64,000 nucleotides of DNA. Source: Branchiostoma floridae (Eukaryota > Chordata > Leptocardii > Amphioxiformes > Branchiostomatidae). Shown in pieces: positions 1-12,474 of the stretch (position 1 is the first letter of the stretch; each line of letters starts with the position of its first letter). Both the position numbers and the translations under genes were made by a program. The notes under the pieces were generated by a model that saw only the letters and a program-made list of their open reading frames with translations, was not told where the DNA came from and did no database searches. The stretch is from positions 33,789,978 through 33,853,977 of the forward strand of contig NC_049982.1 of the NCBI RefSeq assembly GCF_000003815.2, in the 5' to 3' direction.

Positions 1-72
1 CACATAACGGATCCGTTAATAGTTTGGACAAGGATACGTAATATATGAAGCTGGAAAATGATGATCACTCAC

Positions 73-131
73 CTTTTGTGCTGTTCTGTGTCCGTCTGTC
101 CCCAAGAAAACTCGGCCAAAGATTGCCTGAA
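73..131 (-). other. possible internal exon of an unknown gene
   Basis: On the minus strand a 59-nt segment is bounded by a good acceptor (ATCAACAG) and a good donor (GTGAGT) and is open in at least one frame. No family was recognised and no partner exon is visible. It may be a chance splice pair. Confidence 0.15.
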
Positions 132-1900
132 CTGTTGATAGACTAGACGCCTGATTACGTCTGCTCCCATCCAGTACGTCTGCTCCCATCACTGGAGGGT
201 CTATTGTGTTCACTCAAAAGTTCTCGAATGCTCTTCCCTATCTCTGTGCTCCGCCTTTGGGTTGATCTGTCATGTAAACACCCAATAAGGTCCACCCTTC
301 TCTCCTCCCACTTTTCCTCCCAACAAATAACGTCCACCCTGCTTTCCACAGAAATCTCCGCCCAGCTGTCTGTCCATCTGGTCATCAATCATTGCACTTT
401 CTGTGGTACATTTGTAATTGATAACAGTACTAACACACAGCTATCTATATGTTGGTAACATTCTATGAACTTATTTGGAGACACGATTAGCTTTTACAAT
501 GTCTATAGCATCTGTACTCTTCCCGTTATCCTTTATTCATCAATATCCATGGAACAAATCTAGATAACACACAGCCACAGGAAAATATCATATACAGCAA
601 CTTTTCAAAAGAGTCACAAAAAGTAGGAAGTCTACGCTAGGTCCATGAACAATGGGACAAAATCTAATTTCCTTACACAAACTATTCCATGTGTTAGACG
701 TTCTGTGCAGAAATTGTTCAGTTTTTAGCATTTGAATTTGTTCTGGGTTTCAGAGAGCGGATATTTTCTGACTTTGAAGATTTGGTCCGATAACAGTGAC
801 CTTGCATTGCGGGTAGTTTACATATTGACACTGATGGTTTGTTTTCATGACTCATGAAAATTCACTAAGTTTTCTGCTGGATCATGTCTTTCAAGTTTAA
901 TGGCACTAACGTTAGCATCTGCAGTAAACTGTAAAGAGTCTCTGGACCCGTCGGACCTGTCGCATCCAAGGGTGATCCTGGCCGCTGTGTTTTGTATCGC
1001 TTGAAACCTGAAGTTGTTACATACTTTTCTCAGATGTATCGGTACCCAGCCGTGTCAGTACCAGCTTAAATCAGTGCCACCTTCTGTCTGTGTGGATTGG
1101 AAGTGATTTACTCACTCTCAGCTCACTTGACCATACTGATATTGCACTTCTTTGCTGCATAGCCTATTTGAGATTCTAATGTAAGATTTAGATTTGTTTA
1201 TGTAAAATTTGCGTCAACAATAACGTGACAGTGGGTCCAGTTGTACAGGTGGTGGTGCAAGTGAAACGTTTTCACAGATGTCCCCATGAACTCCCAGTAC
1301 TAAGCTTGTCGGTGGGCACCTGTTTAACACTGTCCCCTGAGCTCGGGTTCCAGTTGTACAGGTGGTGCGAGTGTTATGATTTAACAGACACAGATGTCCC
1401 CACGGGCATGGTATACTGGAATGGGCTGTAATTCTTACCAGATGTCCTACAGCTGGTCTGGCAGTCTGTGCTTCGGGACTCTCAATGGGCTACTTTACCA
1501 TTGTGACATTGTCAATCGGCCACGAGGTGATTAATCCCCTAATAAACCAACATTTTATCCATATGAAAATGAATTCCACTTCGTCGTGGATTATCATAGA
1601 TATAATACGTTACGTCGTAAGTTATTAACATTTCTAGAATCAAGTAGATCAGATTTTAAGAGACTAGATGCTACAGACAGATTTTAATGTATATAAATAT
1701 AAATTATCTTCAATGGTACAACGCAAAAATAGGCAAATATAAGAGACAGCTTTGTTATTAGAAAATATACTGGCACTCATGATAATTCCCGCTCGATTGA
1801 AATTTGATATCGAAATTTATGCTAGCATTCATTGTTATAGTAATTAGGATATTTAGTTTTACCCAATACCTTTATTTCACACTCTGTGTGATAGTTGCTG
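132..1900. other. no gene seen
   Basis: I see no splice-bounded exon or conserved protein motif here. At about 1227-1420 a stretch of about 90 bases is imperfectly duplicated (both halves contain CCAGTTGTACAGGTGGT and CAGATGTCCCCA). Confidence 0.5.
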
Positions 1901-1927
1901 CCATGCATTCCACCGTGTACATTTAAG

Positions 1928-2048
1928 GTCATTCATTCATTCATTCATTCATTCATATACTGTCAAGGCACAGACAGTCCACATCAGAGACAAAGGGTGT
2001 CTATGACAGAATAGTCTTAATAAAACAAACAAACAAACAAACAAACAA
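1928..2048. repeat. simple repeats, retroposon-like tail
   Basis: A short CATT-type run (about 1928-1956) is followed about 70 bases later by AATAAAAC and an AAAC run (about 2024-2048). A TAATAAAACAAACAAAC ending looks like the 3' tail of a retroposon inserted in plus orientation. Confidence 0.5.
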
Positions 2049-2184
2049 CTTTTCCATCGTAAACTTTCGTCGCCTGTGTTTTTATAAACACCATGCTTGT
2101 TTAATCTTTTTTTTTTCATAATTGCCTTCAAATTGATTTTACTGAGGTTTTTGGCTATTCTTATGTATATTTTTGCCACCTGTA

Positions 2185-2480
2185 TCCTGGTATCACAGCC
2201 GAATGACCCGAAATTTGGTACCGAGGTGCCTTGATCATATGCCAACATAGATTCTATAACAGTTTTGGCTTTAAAATGCTTTAAAGTGCTTTGGAATTTT
2301 GCGATTTTCGGCCATTTTGTTTACAAAAAAATGACATTTTTGGCTCCTGTACCCTCGTTTACAACCAAATGACCTGAAATTTAGTAAAGGGGTGCTCTAG
2401 ATATGTATTGAAATGACCCATGTATAATTTTGAAAATGATATATTTGAGGATTTTTCAAGTCATGTTGCAATGACCAAAC
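2185..2480. repeat. degenerate ~165-bp direct repeat
   Basis: Two diverged units about 165 bases apart each contain a motif like AATGACCTGAAATTT(A/G)GTA followed by a T/A-rich stretch. The same motif pair recurs at about 50205-50500 with a similar period, so this is a dispersed repeat family and not a gene. Confidence 0.5.
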
Positions 2481-3614
2481 GGGTTAACGACCTCGCCCCA
2501 CCTCAAGACTGCAGGTGCAAGCCAGAACATTTGTATAACTTAATCTAACTTAAAGGTAGGTAACCGATCACTTAGCCTAAATCAATAACCTGATGATGAT
2601 TCGGGAGCAAATCAGTGAGCCTGGTGTTTTCTGGAAGAGTCCATTCTCTTCTTCGCAAGCTCCGAAGAGAACTATGTTTTCCGACTATTTCACAGACAAG
2701 TACACACACCGTTAGGGTAGTGAGCTCACCGTCACGAGTACGGTCGGGCATTTATTGGTTCATCAGACTCAACAACAGGACAACATCTGTTTAACACATC
2801 GGTTCATCAGTGTTAACAACTTCTGTTTACACATTATTGGTCTCATATCTACTACCCCAAGCATGTCTTGCTACGAGGTGGCGACCGTTATCCTGGTTGC
2901 CAAATTGTTGCCATAACAATGTTGCAAAATCAATGACATGGCGATGAATAAGTAACGCAGATACCATCAGCCAAGAGGGAGAATAGCTCACAATGACGCT
3001 TACACAACCGCATGAACAACACAGCGACTTGGCTATATACAGCACTAAAAAGTCATGTCAGTAGGAAAGTTGCATACTTGCATGTCAAGCTTCAATTCAT
3101 AACAGAACGTACACGAACTCAGCATGCGCCACATAGGGGCTCAACTTTACACACACATCTACTGAATCCCACAAGCAGTCACTCTGTGAGCACAAACAAT
3201 AGCGTAAGGGTTTGATCTCTCTCAAGATTGCATAGAGACTAGGTTAAGATACAACTGAGTGCAAAAGCTATAGTAGAAACAGACCATACAGTATAATTGA
3301 GCGTCTTGAAGTCAGATAAGTGAGGGTAGGGTTGGGTGGGAAATATGACCGTACTCAGTGAAGGAGAAGCCACGAATGACCTACATGGGAGATGGGGGAA
3401 AGGTCAGAGGGTAAATGGGGTCAGAGGGGCATCAGGGTAGGGGGACACGTGACTTGTCTGCTCAGCCGTCGGAAAACTTGAATTCTTGTACGGACGGGTT
3501 CTTTTTTTTATTCATCTTTGGACTGGTGATTATTATGTAAAGTCTTTCAGTGGGAGTCTTTTTGGACTGGTCTACTTTGCAACTTTATATAGTGTTGGGG
3601 ATGCGGATTAATCC

Positions 3615-3920
3615 AATTATAGTGCAGTGTGGATAGTGCATATATAGCTCCCAACAGAGCTCTAACAATTTCTTGAAGGTGACGAGAACCATGTATTTGT
3701 ATTCACAGTGCGTAGAGCTGCTCGTTCAGAACTACCACCACGCTATGTTGTTTCTTTAGCAGAGCTCCTCCATAGATCTCTAACAATTTCTTGAGGGAGC
3801 CGTGAATCATGTTTTTGTTTTCACATTGCGTGGAGCAAGGTATACGGGGCTGGCAAGACCTCTCCGTATAGGCCTAAACATTTCTTCAATGTGACGTGAA
3901 GCATGTGTTTACATACGTCG
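3615..3920. repeat. GAGCTC/CATGGAG dispersed repeat, several units
   Basis: Successive units contain AGAGCTCTAACAATTTCTTG, a GTGACGAGAACCATGT-like block and a GCGTAGAGC block. Further copies lie near 4820-4950, 8340-8465, 47830-48130 and 48600-48790. The recurring phrase is a GTGACG(A/T)GAAC block followed by TTCA...GTGCGTAGAGC. Function unknown. Confidence 0.5.
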
Positions 3921-3959
3921 ATGTAGGTTAGATATCCAGGTAATAAGATATACCAAAAA

Positions 3960-4830
3960 GTAGTTACTTAAGCAACTGGATATGATTTTGGAAACGGTCA
4001 GACGTTTCGGATAGAATCCACTATCCTTTGTCAGTGAAGTTATCTGAAGGAAACAGGTCTTTTATACTCTAACTATGAATGAAGACAATATCAGATGTTC
4101 AATAGGAAACGTTGTAAGAAAATTCAGACTGAAGACCATTTGGATTCCAAAGAAAGCAAAGGTAAGGCAAAATCAAGCTGAAGACAATTTGGATTTCAAA
4201 GGATAGCAAGGCTAAGCCACAATGTACTATTGATGGTTGCCAAATGTACTATTGCTGTTGTTGTTTTTAATAATAAAAAAATGAATAAAATGAGAACAAA
4301 ACACACACAAAAAAAGGCTAAGACACAGTTAATGCAAATGAGTCAATTAGCTCCTGTTGTTTTAGTTGGGAGCGCTATGTCCCAAGTGCCGGAAAGTTCC
4401 ATACGTAGCCCCCCTTTTCTGTTGAGGATGGGATTGTATATTCTCTCATATATGGCCTCTCTAACTCCCCGTTCAAACCAGCGGGCTTCGCGGTCTAGGA
4501 TGTCGGTGGACTGGATGTTGATAGCAGAGGAGTAGCCGTTGGCGCTGGGTTTGCAATATTCTTTGTACCTTGCCTTCAGTGGCCGACTAGTCTCACCAAT
4601 GTATGAGTTGGTGCAGTTGGGTTCTTCACATTTGAGTCTGTAGATTACATTGGCCTTAGAACTTTTCTGTGGTCTGTTTTTTAGATGTACCAGTTTGTGT
4701 CGGAGGGTTGAGAGAGGTTTGAAGCTAGTGGCGATTTTGAAGTTCCGTCTGAGTTTTTCCGAAAATCTTTGGACATAAGAGATGGCAATGTTGGCTTTCT
4801 TTCTGTTGGTCAATGGTTTGCACGTTTACA
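3960..4830 (-). mobile_element. Penelope-like retroelement, 3' fragment
   Basis: The minus strand carries a GIY-YIG endonuclease reading frame (4343-4813). Beyond it, toward lower coordinates, is a terminal-type segment whose minus-strand text includes CACTGACAAAGGATAGTGG and CCGAAACGTCTGACC, typical of the ends of such elements. A diverged copy of the whole stretch lies at about 44495-45095. The reverse transcriptase part is missing, so this is a truncated insertion. Confidence 0.65.
4343..4813 (-). pseudogene. GIY-YIG endonuclease fragment of a Penelope-like element
   Basis: The frame of about 156 residues contains the GIY-YIG core: [12 protein letters not shown], then NSYIGETSRPLKARYKEY, then the distal ILDREARWFERGVREAIYE segment with the expected Glu, ending in NPILNRKGG. 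In Penelope-like elements this domain nicks target DNA for integration and follows the reverse transcriptase. Here the reverse transcriptase is absent and the frame opens without a clear start codon, so it is read as an element remnant and not a host gene. Confidence 0.7.
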
Positions 4831-5924
4831 TTCATAGTGCGCGGAGCTAGCTCCGTGGAGCTGGAAGGTTGTACTAGCAATCTCCACGGAGGAGGTCAGG
4901 CCTCTACCATTGAGGTTGCTCGAGCAGCCCTATTGTCCTGCTACTGCTTCTACTGTCGTATTGAGGCCACCTGAGTCATTAGCACCCAATGTGACTATTT
5001 CAAGCGCCTCGCAATTCAGCCCCTGACTTCCAGGTGTGAGTGGAACATTAAATCTGTCCGGACCTGCAGCTTGTACTTTCAGTGTGTTACGCCATAAGGG
5101 GCTTTACAGGTACTGCAATACAAAAGCGTCACTTGAACTCAACAAACTAACTTGAAATAAGGATTTGAAGCATCATAAACTTTGACGCATCATTGACGTC
5201 ATTAGCCTCTCGATTGGAATTTCTGTCGTCAGCGATCTGGATCTCTACCAGTAACTACCCAGACATATGTACCGGCATGCCTAATAAAGATAAAAGGTAA
5301 TCCAGGGATAATGATAAAATTCCCATAACAAGTTAAAACAATTTGCATCATTACAAGCACCTGATAAAGCGGAAGCTGGAGGGAGGGGTTTGGTCAAACG
5401 AACACAGCTTCATCTTTGCCCCAAAACCTATCCTACACCTCAACCAAAACCGCAGCACTTTAACTTAAACCTATCCAGACTGAGTTCCATGAACACATAC
5501 CTTTGCCAAATAAACCAGGTTTGTCATGCAGAAAGATGTCTGTAGACATACAAAATTTATTTTATATGTTATGTTAAGTCACACGAACTCTTACCAACTA
5601 GAGTTTGGTGACCTAATACCTCCATGAAATATTAAGAGCTTGTGTAAATTTTATGCCAATGACTTACAAGGGGGCCCAAAATCTAATCATTAGTCTGTGT
5701 AGGGAGGGTGGAGAGGTACATGTGTACGGGCGTATGTCACTGGAGTGTTGAACTTCTATTGTTGCAATATTTTAACGAAAGAAAGTTTGCAAGTTCTTGC
5801 CCGAGGACAAATTTCAACATGGAACATACAGAATACTAAACATACAGAAAATAAAAGACTTTGGTATAGATAACAATTGTGACAAGAAGAGACAAGTGGC
5901 TATTCTAGTAATGTTATGTACTGC

Positions 5925-6190
5925 TGAGAGCTACAATCTAAGTATATTGGGTTTGACTTCTTTCTGGAAGCAGTGGAAGATGACCCACTTTTCATCTGAA
6001 TTAGCTCTGCCCCAAATCTCACAACCATATGATATAAAAGGTTTGATACATGTTCTAGATAGTTCGAGCTGAGTCTTTGGAGACAGAGTTGAATGCATGA
6101 AGGGTTTGAGACTGAAAATGGCTTTTAAAAGATTTTTGCGAGGACAGCTCAATTTGAGACCATGTACATGTAGTGAATGGGGAGATGACA
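5925..6190 (-). pseudogene. LINE reverse transcriptase C-terminal fragment
   Basis: The minus strand reads KAIFSLKPFM followed by CIKPFISYGCEIWG. The (K)P..(L/S)YG(C/S)E(I/T)W pattern is characteristic of the region downstream of the polymerase active site in many non-LTR retrotransposons. Only this piece is recognisable and stops lie on both sides. Confidence 0.55.
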
Positions 6191-6399
6191 GTGTACCTAC
6201 CTTTCACTAGAATACTAAGAATAGAATAGTAGAGTAGAATACAGACTAAGACTGTTGTTATGCACATATGCCCTTCATTTTGGCATGACAAGCTGATCAG
6301 ATGGCTTAAGGGTCAACTAACACATTGCAAGGTCTGACCTTTACACCTCTGAAGTATCAGGTTGCTCACAGCACTGACAGATCATAGGCCAGTCCAATC

Positions 6400-7140
6400 T
6401 AATGTCTTGGCTCAAGATTTTCCTGCTCTTATTAAATATGCAAATTAGCTTTTAATTTGCATAACTAGCTTCTTTTTATGAAAGTCTTTAATTAAGCTAT
6501 CGTATCCAAAATCATGACGATTCGGCAACACGTTCATATTTGCCATTAATTATGCAAATAAGGTCATCATTTGCATAATTGATATCTATCGACATTTCTC
6601 TCTTTCCCAGCCACACATGTCACAAGTTTGAAAGTCCTAGCATGGCCTGAGGTGGACTTATAAACTTTCCTCATTAATTATACGAATGAGCTGCCCAATA
6701 AGTAGCATTCCATCACGCAGGTCATCACTCATACTATCTGCATACCAAAAATCATGATGATCCGTCAACACGTTCTCCAGTTATCCTCGTCCGAAGTTTG
6801 AGAGTAAGCCGGCGCCTGCAATTCCAAGAAAGCCGATAGGGGGCCCAAACTCGCAGCAATCACTCTCTGCCCCGAGGGCTCTCAACCGCTCAAAAATCAC
6901 GACCGCAGCATGTCCAGAACACGAGATATCAAACATAGAGTTTCCGCTGCAGTACCTTAGCAAGCCGCTAGGGGATCCATTATCGACCTCCCCCTTAGTT
7001 TTCCCGACCCCTACCCACCTACCAAATATTAGCTGCATCCATTGAAGTTTTCTCGAGTTATGCTGTTCACGGACAGGGGACAAACACACAACCGAACCGA
7101 AAATATAACCTTAGCCATTCTGGCAAAGGTAACTAAGAAA
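6400..7140. repeat. dispersed ATGCAAAT-rich repeat, copy 1
   Basis: Repeated blocks such as AATTATGCAAATAAGGTCAT and AAATCATGATGATCCGTCAA are followed by a G/C-richer block with GCCGCTAGGGGA, CCAGAACACGAGATATC and similar words. The same order recurs at about 38390-39080, and the ATGCAAAT part at about 58060-58340. The open frames inside it are incidental. Confidence 0.55.
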
Positions 7141-7639
7141 CTTAAATTTCTAACTTCACTCCCATGTATAGATTCTTTTTAAAAAAGAACAAGGTCATTT
7201 TCATGCAACGGACAGCCATTCGACCAATGATGGACTGCACATGCAACACATTTATTCCAGTTTAAACCATGGGCAAGTCATTTTTACAACTTTGTTAAGT
7301 TGATAGATTATTGCGAATTGACCACTCACAGCTGCATGGTCCGTTCTGTCTGATTACATTTGGGAATTTGAAGCTTTATCCGGGTCGAAATGGTTTCATA
7401 CGACGCCACACCTTGGGCATTTGAGTACTGACAAGGTCATAGCCTCAGGTCCAAGGTCAAGCCATTTGAGAAGTTGAAGTGCAACGTTTTGTGTCCTCGA
7501 GGTTGTGCAGGATCTGACCTTAGATAAGATAGCATCATCATCGCCGGAAACCAAATGTGAAGAAGCCTGTCAACGAGCAATCATCAACCGCAATCCCCAT
7601 GACATTTCATAGCCATTGGAATATGCCGAGTTAATACTG

Positions 7640-7935
7640 AAGACCGTTTGATGGACAAAGTTTGTTGACAGAGGCATCTTATTTGTAGAGGACTTGCTTG
7701 ATATAAGTGGAAAACCCATACCATACAATGTTTTAGTTAAGAAATACGGTAAACTGTGCTCTGAAAATCCATACAATGGGTTAGTTTCTACATTATGTAC
7801 ATGGTCTTCGAGTAAAACCAAAAAAGGTTTCAACCACCTGCAAGTGTGTAGACCAATTTTAAAGAATTATGATTGGCTGAGAGGGGCAAAAATCAACAAA
7901 AAAACTTATGATCATGTTATGGAAAAAGAAATCTT
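7640..7935 (+). pseudogene. L1/Tx1-type LINE ORF2 fragment
   Basis: The frame reads FVEDLLDISGKPIPYNVLVKKYG and continues with NPYNGLVSTL. This resembles the segment between endonuclease and reverse transcriptase in L1-type ORF2 proteins (a D..G....Y....KYG.....Y..L pattern). The frame runs directly into a tRNA-derived SINE at about 7938. Family placement is from a remembered pattern. Confidence 0.4.
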
Positions 7936-7937
7936 AA

Positions 7938-8075
7938 GGATCGCGGATCGCGTGGCGCAGCGGCAGCATTTGTGCCTCGTAACCGAGAGGTTGCGGGTTC
8001 GAATCCGTCTGCGTGTCACCGATCTTGTGAAAGGCACTTTACACGGCTTTCCTCACTATACATCCATCGCGTAAA
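7938..8075 (+). mobile_element. tRNA-derived SINE, short copy
   Basis: The internal Pol III promoter boxes are visible: TGGCGCAGCGG (A box) and GGTTCGAATCC (B box). They are followed by GTCACCGATCTTGTG and AAAGGCACTTTACACGGC, which match the head of the full SINE at 28060-28540. The body is missing after about 140 bases. Confidence 0.75.
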
Positions 8076-8089
8076 ACAATCTTCATACG

Positions 8090-10180
8090 TACATTATAAC
8101 AGCTAGGCGAAAAGATAGAACACAAATACAACACACCTAAAACGACAGTCATTAATTCTTATGAAAATGAAACTGTTGCCATGGCGATATTTTTTATTGC
8201 CACACTTATTAATACTAATAAGCTTAAAAGCTAAATAAAACTCCCTGGTGTTCTTGTGTGTGCTACGTTCCTGGGCCGGTGAAGGTCATAGCCGGTGCTA
8301 GTTCAGCCCGTCCCCGTTTGTTTTTCTTCTACGAGAGAAGCTTCTCCATGGATTTAAAAAAAAAAGAAATCATGAAGGTGACGAGAACTAAGTGTTTGCA
8401 TTCATGAGTGCGTAGAGCCCGTTTCGTGGAGATGGAGGGCTGTACGAGCAACCTCCATGGAGGCCCTATCAATGGCCCTTTTAGCGTCAGTCGATCCGGT
8501 ATGGAGGTAGGTTTGTTGCTCATCCCATGTTGTGTTTTGGGCAGGTTACCTGGCGGAGCCCATCCCTCTCCAGGCCCTTACAACACTGGTGTGGCCCCCT
8601 CACATGGTTTCGCCCACCTGCTGAGACGGTGTACCGGGGTGTGCGCTTGTATGACAGGAGCCAGCATGTGAGAGATTAAAGGGAGTGTTATTTCCCAATA
8701 GATAATGTATCAATGAATACATGATCAGCCGACCTTTTGTGGAATTCCACTTGTGGCGAATTACGCAACGTGTGTTTGTGAAACAATATGACACTCACTA
8801 AATCCATGCAGACCCTACCCATGTATTCCCTATACGTGTAGACACTTCCTTTATCTTGAATATTTTCGGCATAAATAAGGGGCGCTAAGCATACCACGAA
8901 GGTCAATTGTTCACAAGATATCAAAGAACACATATCTAGACGTGTTTTTCTTAGCGCCCCTGAAATTAGCTTTGTATCCTAACTTAAGTCAGGCACGTTG
9001 TATTCAGCCATAGGCTGAGATTGATTTAATTTAATTAGAGGGTACTTGGGGAGTTTTGTAGAAGACTGAATGCTTTTTGATGCGCGTGGGGCTAATGGGT
9101 TCTCTTTCGTGTAATGGTACATAGCATACATTTGTCACTTCTACAATTAATATCTATCGGAAACTAACAGTCCCGTCTGGAGTGGAATGCCCCTTTAAGG
9201 GATTGGTGTGAGGTCCAATGGTGCCTGTCCACACTACTGATGCAGCAGACAGGCTACCAAAGGTGCAATCAAGGTTCAGGGTGCAAGCCCGGTATCTTTG
9301 CTCATATAGAAAGATAAACAGATGCATTCTCCATTCATTTATTTTTCACATTTTATTTCTAGAACAAAATCAACCATATGGAAGTTGCCAAAAAACTTGT
9401 GTATATGACATGTAACCACTTCAATAAATTAATGATAAAGAATATCAATAAATACTTACTTAAAATATTGCACTCAAGCACGACAAGTAAATTACCCCAA
9501 TCATTTCAATAGATATCAATGATACAATATGTGAACAAGATATAATTCAGAAACAATTTAGACATTGCAACGCAGTACTTAACATGGATAAACAATACAT
9601 GGCACATTTCAACTGTAATACCGGTTGAGATATGTTGGCATCACTGCTGAGTATTTAGTGCAATAAATAGACATGGTAACATTTGAACAGTATTTTCAAG
9701 CAAAAATCCTTTTTTGTTTCATCTCTACACACTAAGGATACATATCTTCTGTAGCCTCGAATATCACACATGCAAAACATGCAACAGTATAAATACTATT
9801 ATAATGACTAAATAGCAGCATCTTCATATGAAATTGATACGTCGTCAGTTAATTCTCTGTTGATTTCTTTCCAACGACACCAAGTTAATTCCACTTTGTT
9901 CTATTTTACCAAGGACGTTATAAAATATTTTACCTAGCTTCTCTAGCTGCCAAGGATATCATTGTGTGTAAACTAACTCAATCAAATGACATTTATCTAT
10001 TCAAGTCTATTTCAAGTCATAATAGTAAAGGTTGTAGCACCTATTGATTCTGGTTTTCACATTGTAAAAATTACAATAATCATCAAAATAGTTTGGAGCT
10101 GATGACAGCTCGAAATGAGAGCTAACATTTTACATTTTCTGAACCCTATACAATAGGATTCATGTCAATGAAAGATATAT
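8090..10180. other. no gene seen; scattered repeats
   Basis: Apart from a GAGCTC-family repeat unit (about 8340-8465) and a small inverted-repeat element (8879-8960) I see no coding exon. The right part is A/T-rich and lies downstream of the minus-strand cytokine-like gene. Confidence 0.5.
8879..8960. mobile_element. 82-bp inverted-repeat element
   Basis: GGGGCGCTAAG (8879-8889) is matched by its exact reverse complement CTTAGCGCCCC (8950-8960). It has the size and form of a very small MITE-like or foldback insertion. No target duplication was established. Confidence 0.4.
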
Positions 10181-10186
10181 GTTTTG

Positions 10187-10231
10187 ATGCTTTTGAAGCA
10201 TACGTCGTGTAATCACGTGACATCCACGTGG
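10187..10231 (-). promoter_or_regulatory. paired hairpins in the 3' region of the minus cytokine-like gene
   Basis: In the gene's sense direction, 25 bases after the stop codon, comes CCACGTGG-ATG-TCACGTGA (10231-10213). It forms a 7-bp stem including one G-U pair, with an ATG triloop. About 11 bases later comes ATGCTT-CAA-AAGCAT (10201-10187), a perfect 6-bp stem with a CAA triloop. The plus-strand paralog has the same two hairpins in the same order. As DNA, TCACGTGA is also an E-box/CLEAR-type site, so an enhancer role is the alternative. Confidence 0.55.
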
Positions 10232-10255
10232 ATTCTCGCGAGAATTTAGTGTTAC

Positions 10256-12306
10256 TTATCTGCGGTACTTGGCAGTCAGGATCGTGAAGTCCCTGTGGAC
10301 TCTGTAGACCAAGCTCTTGAACTCCCGAAGCACCACGCAATCTCGGATGGAGCGGGCGTACTCACCAGGAGGATCCTGTAGAGTGGTTGACATGATCTCA
10401 GAAACGTCGTCGGAAGATGTAAAGCCCAAAACGTTGTTCTGAAAAAAAAAATGTTTAAGATTAAGACTTGAAAGAAGTATATGCTGACATGTACGGTCAG
10501 ATTCTCCTTTTAAGTGTAATCTAAGTCGGAGAAAATCAAAGTACGTCAGGTTGAAATTCGATAACTATCTGGTGTATTTGCAGATAGTGCCATAGGCAGG
10601 TACCAAAAACCATCGTTGTGTGCGTTTGGGACATTTTGTATTTCCTAACGAACAAGTGTATTTACGATGGAAAGCAAAAAATCTCCAGATATCGTGTTTA
10701 ATCATTGAATTTGCAAGCATAGAATATTCGTATCTTAACACTGATTTCAACGATCAAATGCAGGAATAAGACCTTGTTGATGTTTTAGTATAGTGAAGCG
10801 GTGACTAACAATTCGTGATGGCACTGCAGTATGAAATGGACGGAAGATAAACTGGATTCGCATTAAGAGATATGGGTAAGATCTAGTCTTACTGTGACTA
10901 CAATGGCTGTCATGAGCCCGTTGAGCTGGTGAATTGTCGCCTCCACCGTGTCAGCGGTGTCCGTATGACCGTCCTTGTCCAGTTCGTCTAGCTTTACCTC
11001 CTGTAGGTACAGACCGAATACCTGCAGGTCACGGCGAAGTCGCTGGAGGCGCTCTTCATCCTAGATAGGAAGGAACAATTGTTGTCTTGATTGTACAATG
11101 GCACAAACTTCGTTAAATACATGTATTTGAATGATACAGTTCACGCAGAGACTATTTGTGAGCCAAGAGCAATATAGTTCTAACTATTGATTCACGTCGT
11201 TGGGAGGGAGGGAGGTCCGGTGAAATTTTTAAAAAATCTTGACCTCTGAAACGCCATTGCTTGCATTTTGAGAGGGCAACAAGATCGAAAGGAAGAAAAG
11301 CTTTCGAAACCTACATAACTGATTCGTATTTTTTTCATGGCCCTCCCCCAACCCGTTTTTTTTTCATGGCCCTCCCCCAAGCCCACCATTTTTAAAATTC
11401 CCCACTCCCTGTACACAAGCCATTCCCCGGTAAATCTATCGCACGATCCCTAAGCGTAAGGGACTGTGTAACCTCCACTGGACACGGTTCAAAGAAGTTT
11501 ACTATATAATTACACCACCGTCTGTCGTTCAGCCAAACAGTATGAGCTTACAAGAAAAGTCTCCAGCATGACGTCACATCCGTGTCAACGTCCTACAGTA
11601 CTTTCAGTTTTGTCATGCATATTAACACGGAAGTGTTTGTGTGTTAGCCAGGGTACATGTACTGCATATGTGCGTTTTCATACCTCCATTGCTCTCCACT
11701 CAATCGTAGTCATTCTGATGTCGATGAGTTCTTCCCATGTGATTTGCTCGGCACAGTAACCAAAGTTGCCTTTGAATTCGTCCTCGATCTGTAGAAATAA
11801 AAACAAAACATATACAGTAAAAACTTAGCTCATGCCTAGCGTAGGTACTATGTAGATAGATAGAGAGATAAGATACTGGACGTTCGTCGAAATTCAAAAT
11901 CGTTAATTTCGTAAGATTGCCTCGTGAAACTTGTGTAGGGGATTTTAACGTGTGTTACTACAACTGACTGAGAACAGTATTGACAAACCTCTATAATATG
12001 TGATCAAAACATTACGGGGTGTACGTTAATCGCTACCTTAGAGGTTTTGAACTTATGCCAAAAAATTGAAATAGGTAGCAGTATCAAATTAAGGAGAACA
12101 AATATAGGAGACAGGGTGTCAGGATAGTTTAGGATACTTACAAACGCATCGTAGGCGGCCGTTGCTTTTTCGTGTAGTCTCAAGGTTAGGGTTCGGGAGT
12201 TCATTAGCACTTCCAACGGAGTCTGCTTCGGGAAGTCGGAACTTGTAGCTGGGATGGGCCCTGCACTGGTCCCGCAAAACACCAGGAGTAGTACCACAGC
12301 TATCAT
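10256..12306 (-). CDS. secreted four-helix cytokine-like protein (CNTF/IL-6-type), copy 1
   Basis: Coding exons on the minus strand are 12306-12142, 11788-11684, 11060-10893 and 10438-10256 (stop TAA). All introns are GT-AG and phase 0, giving 206 residues. A noncoding first exon ends at 12475 and joins an acceptor at 12323. Residues 1-16 or so are a signal peptide (MIAVVLLLVF..). About 30-55 form amphipathic helix A. Residues 56-90 are the AB loop with Cys67. Residues 91-146 hold helices B (DEERLQRLRRDLQ) and C (TIHQLNGLM). Residues 147-206 hold helix D, starting at IRDC (Cys180). Size, exon plan and helix patterns fit long-chain class I cytokines. By eye, ERLQ..DLQ in helix B, TIH.L in C and VLREF..LV.R.HRDF in D recall CNTF/CLCF1/LIF. 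Such ligands act outside the cell on gp130-type receptors. A growth-hormone-like protein is the main alternative, since an AB-loop-to-helix-D disulfide is also typical there. Confidence 0.8.
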
Positions 12307-12311
12307 CCTTG

Positions 12312-12317
12312 TCACAT
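12312..12317 (-). promoter_or_regulatory. start-stop minimal upstream ORF
   Basis: In the spliced leader of the minus cytokine-like gene, ATG is followed at once by TGA, and the main ATG begins 5 bases later (12306). In other mRNAs such start-stop elements hold ribosomes and lower translation of the main frame. The plus-strand paralog lacks it and instead begins with three tandem ATG codons. Confidence 0.45.
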
Positions 12318-12474
12318 GAGCTTCTGTTAAATTGACGTCAAACTAGTAAATCTATGCACCATGTAAACGCAACGGCTAAAGACGTCAAAGGGTTTCAAAA
12401 ATGATGCCGAAGGCTGCACTGCAAGAGGAATTGGCATAAAACGTTTTTGATATAGTTTGAAAAAAAATACTCAC

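Noticed and set aside
8408-8671. Open frame of 87 codons overlapping the GAGCTC-family repeat
   Set aside because: It spans a dispersed repeat boundary and shows no recognisable motif.
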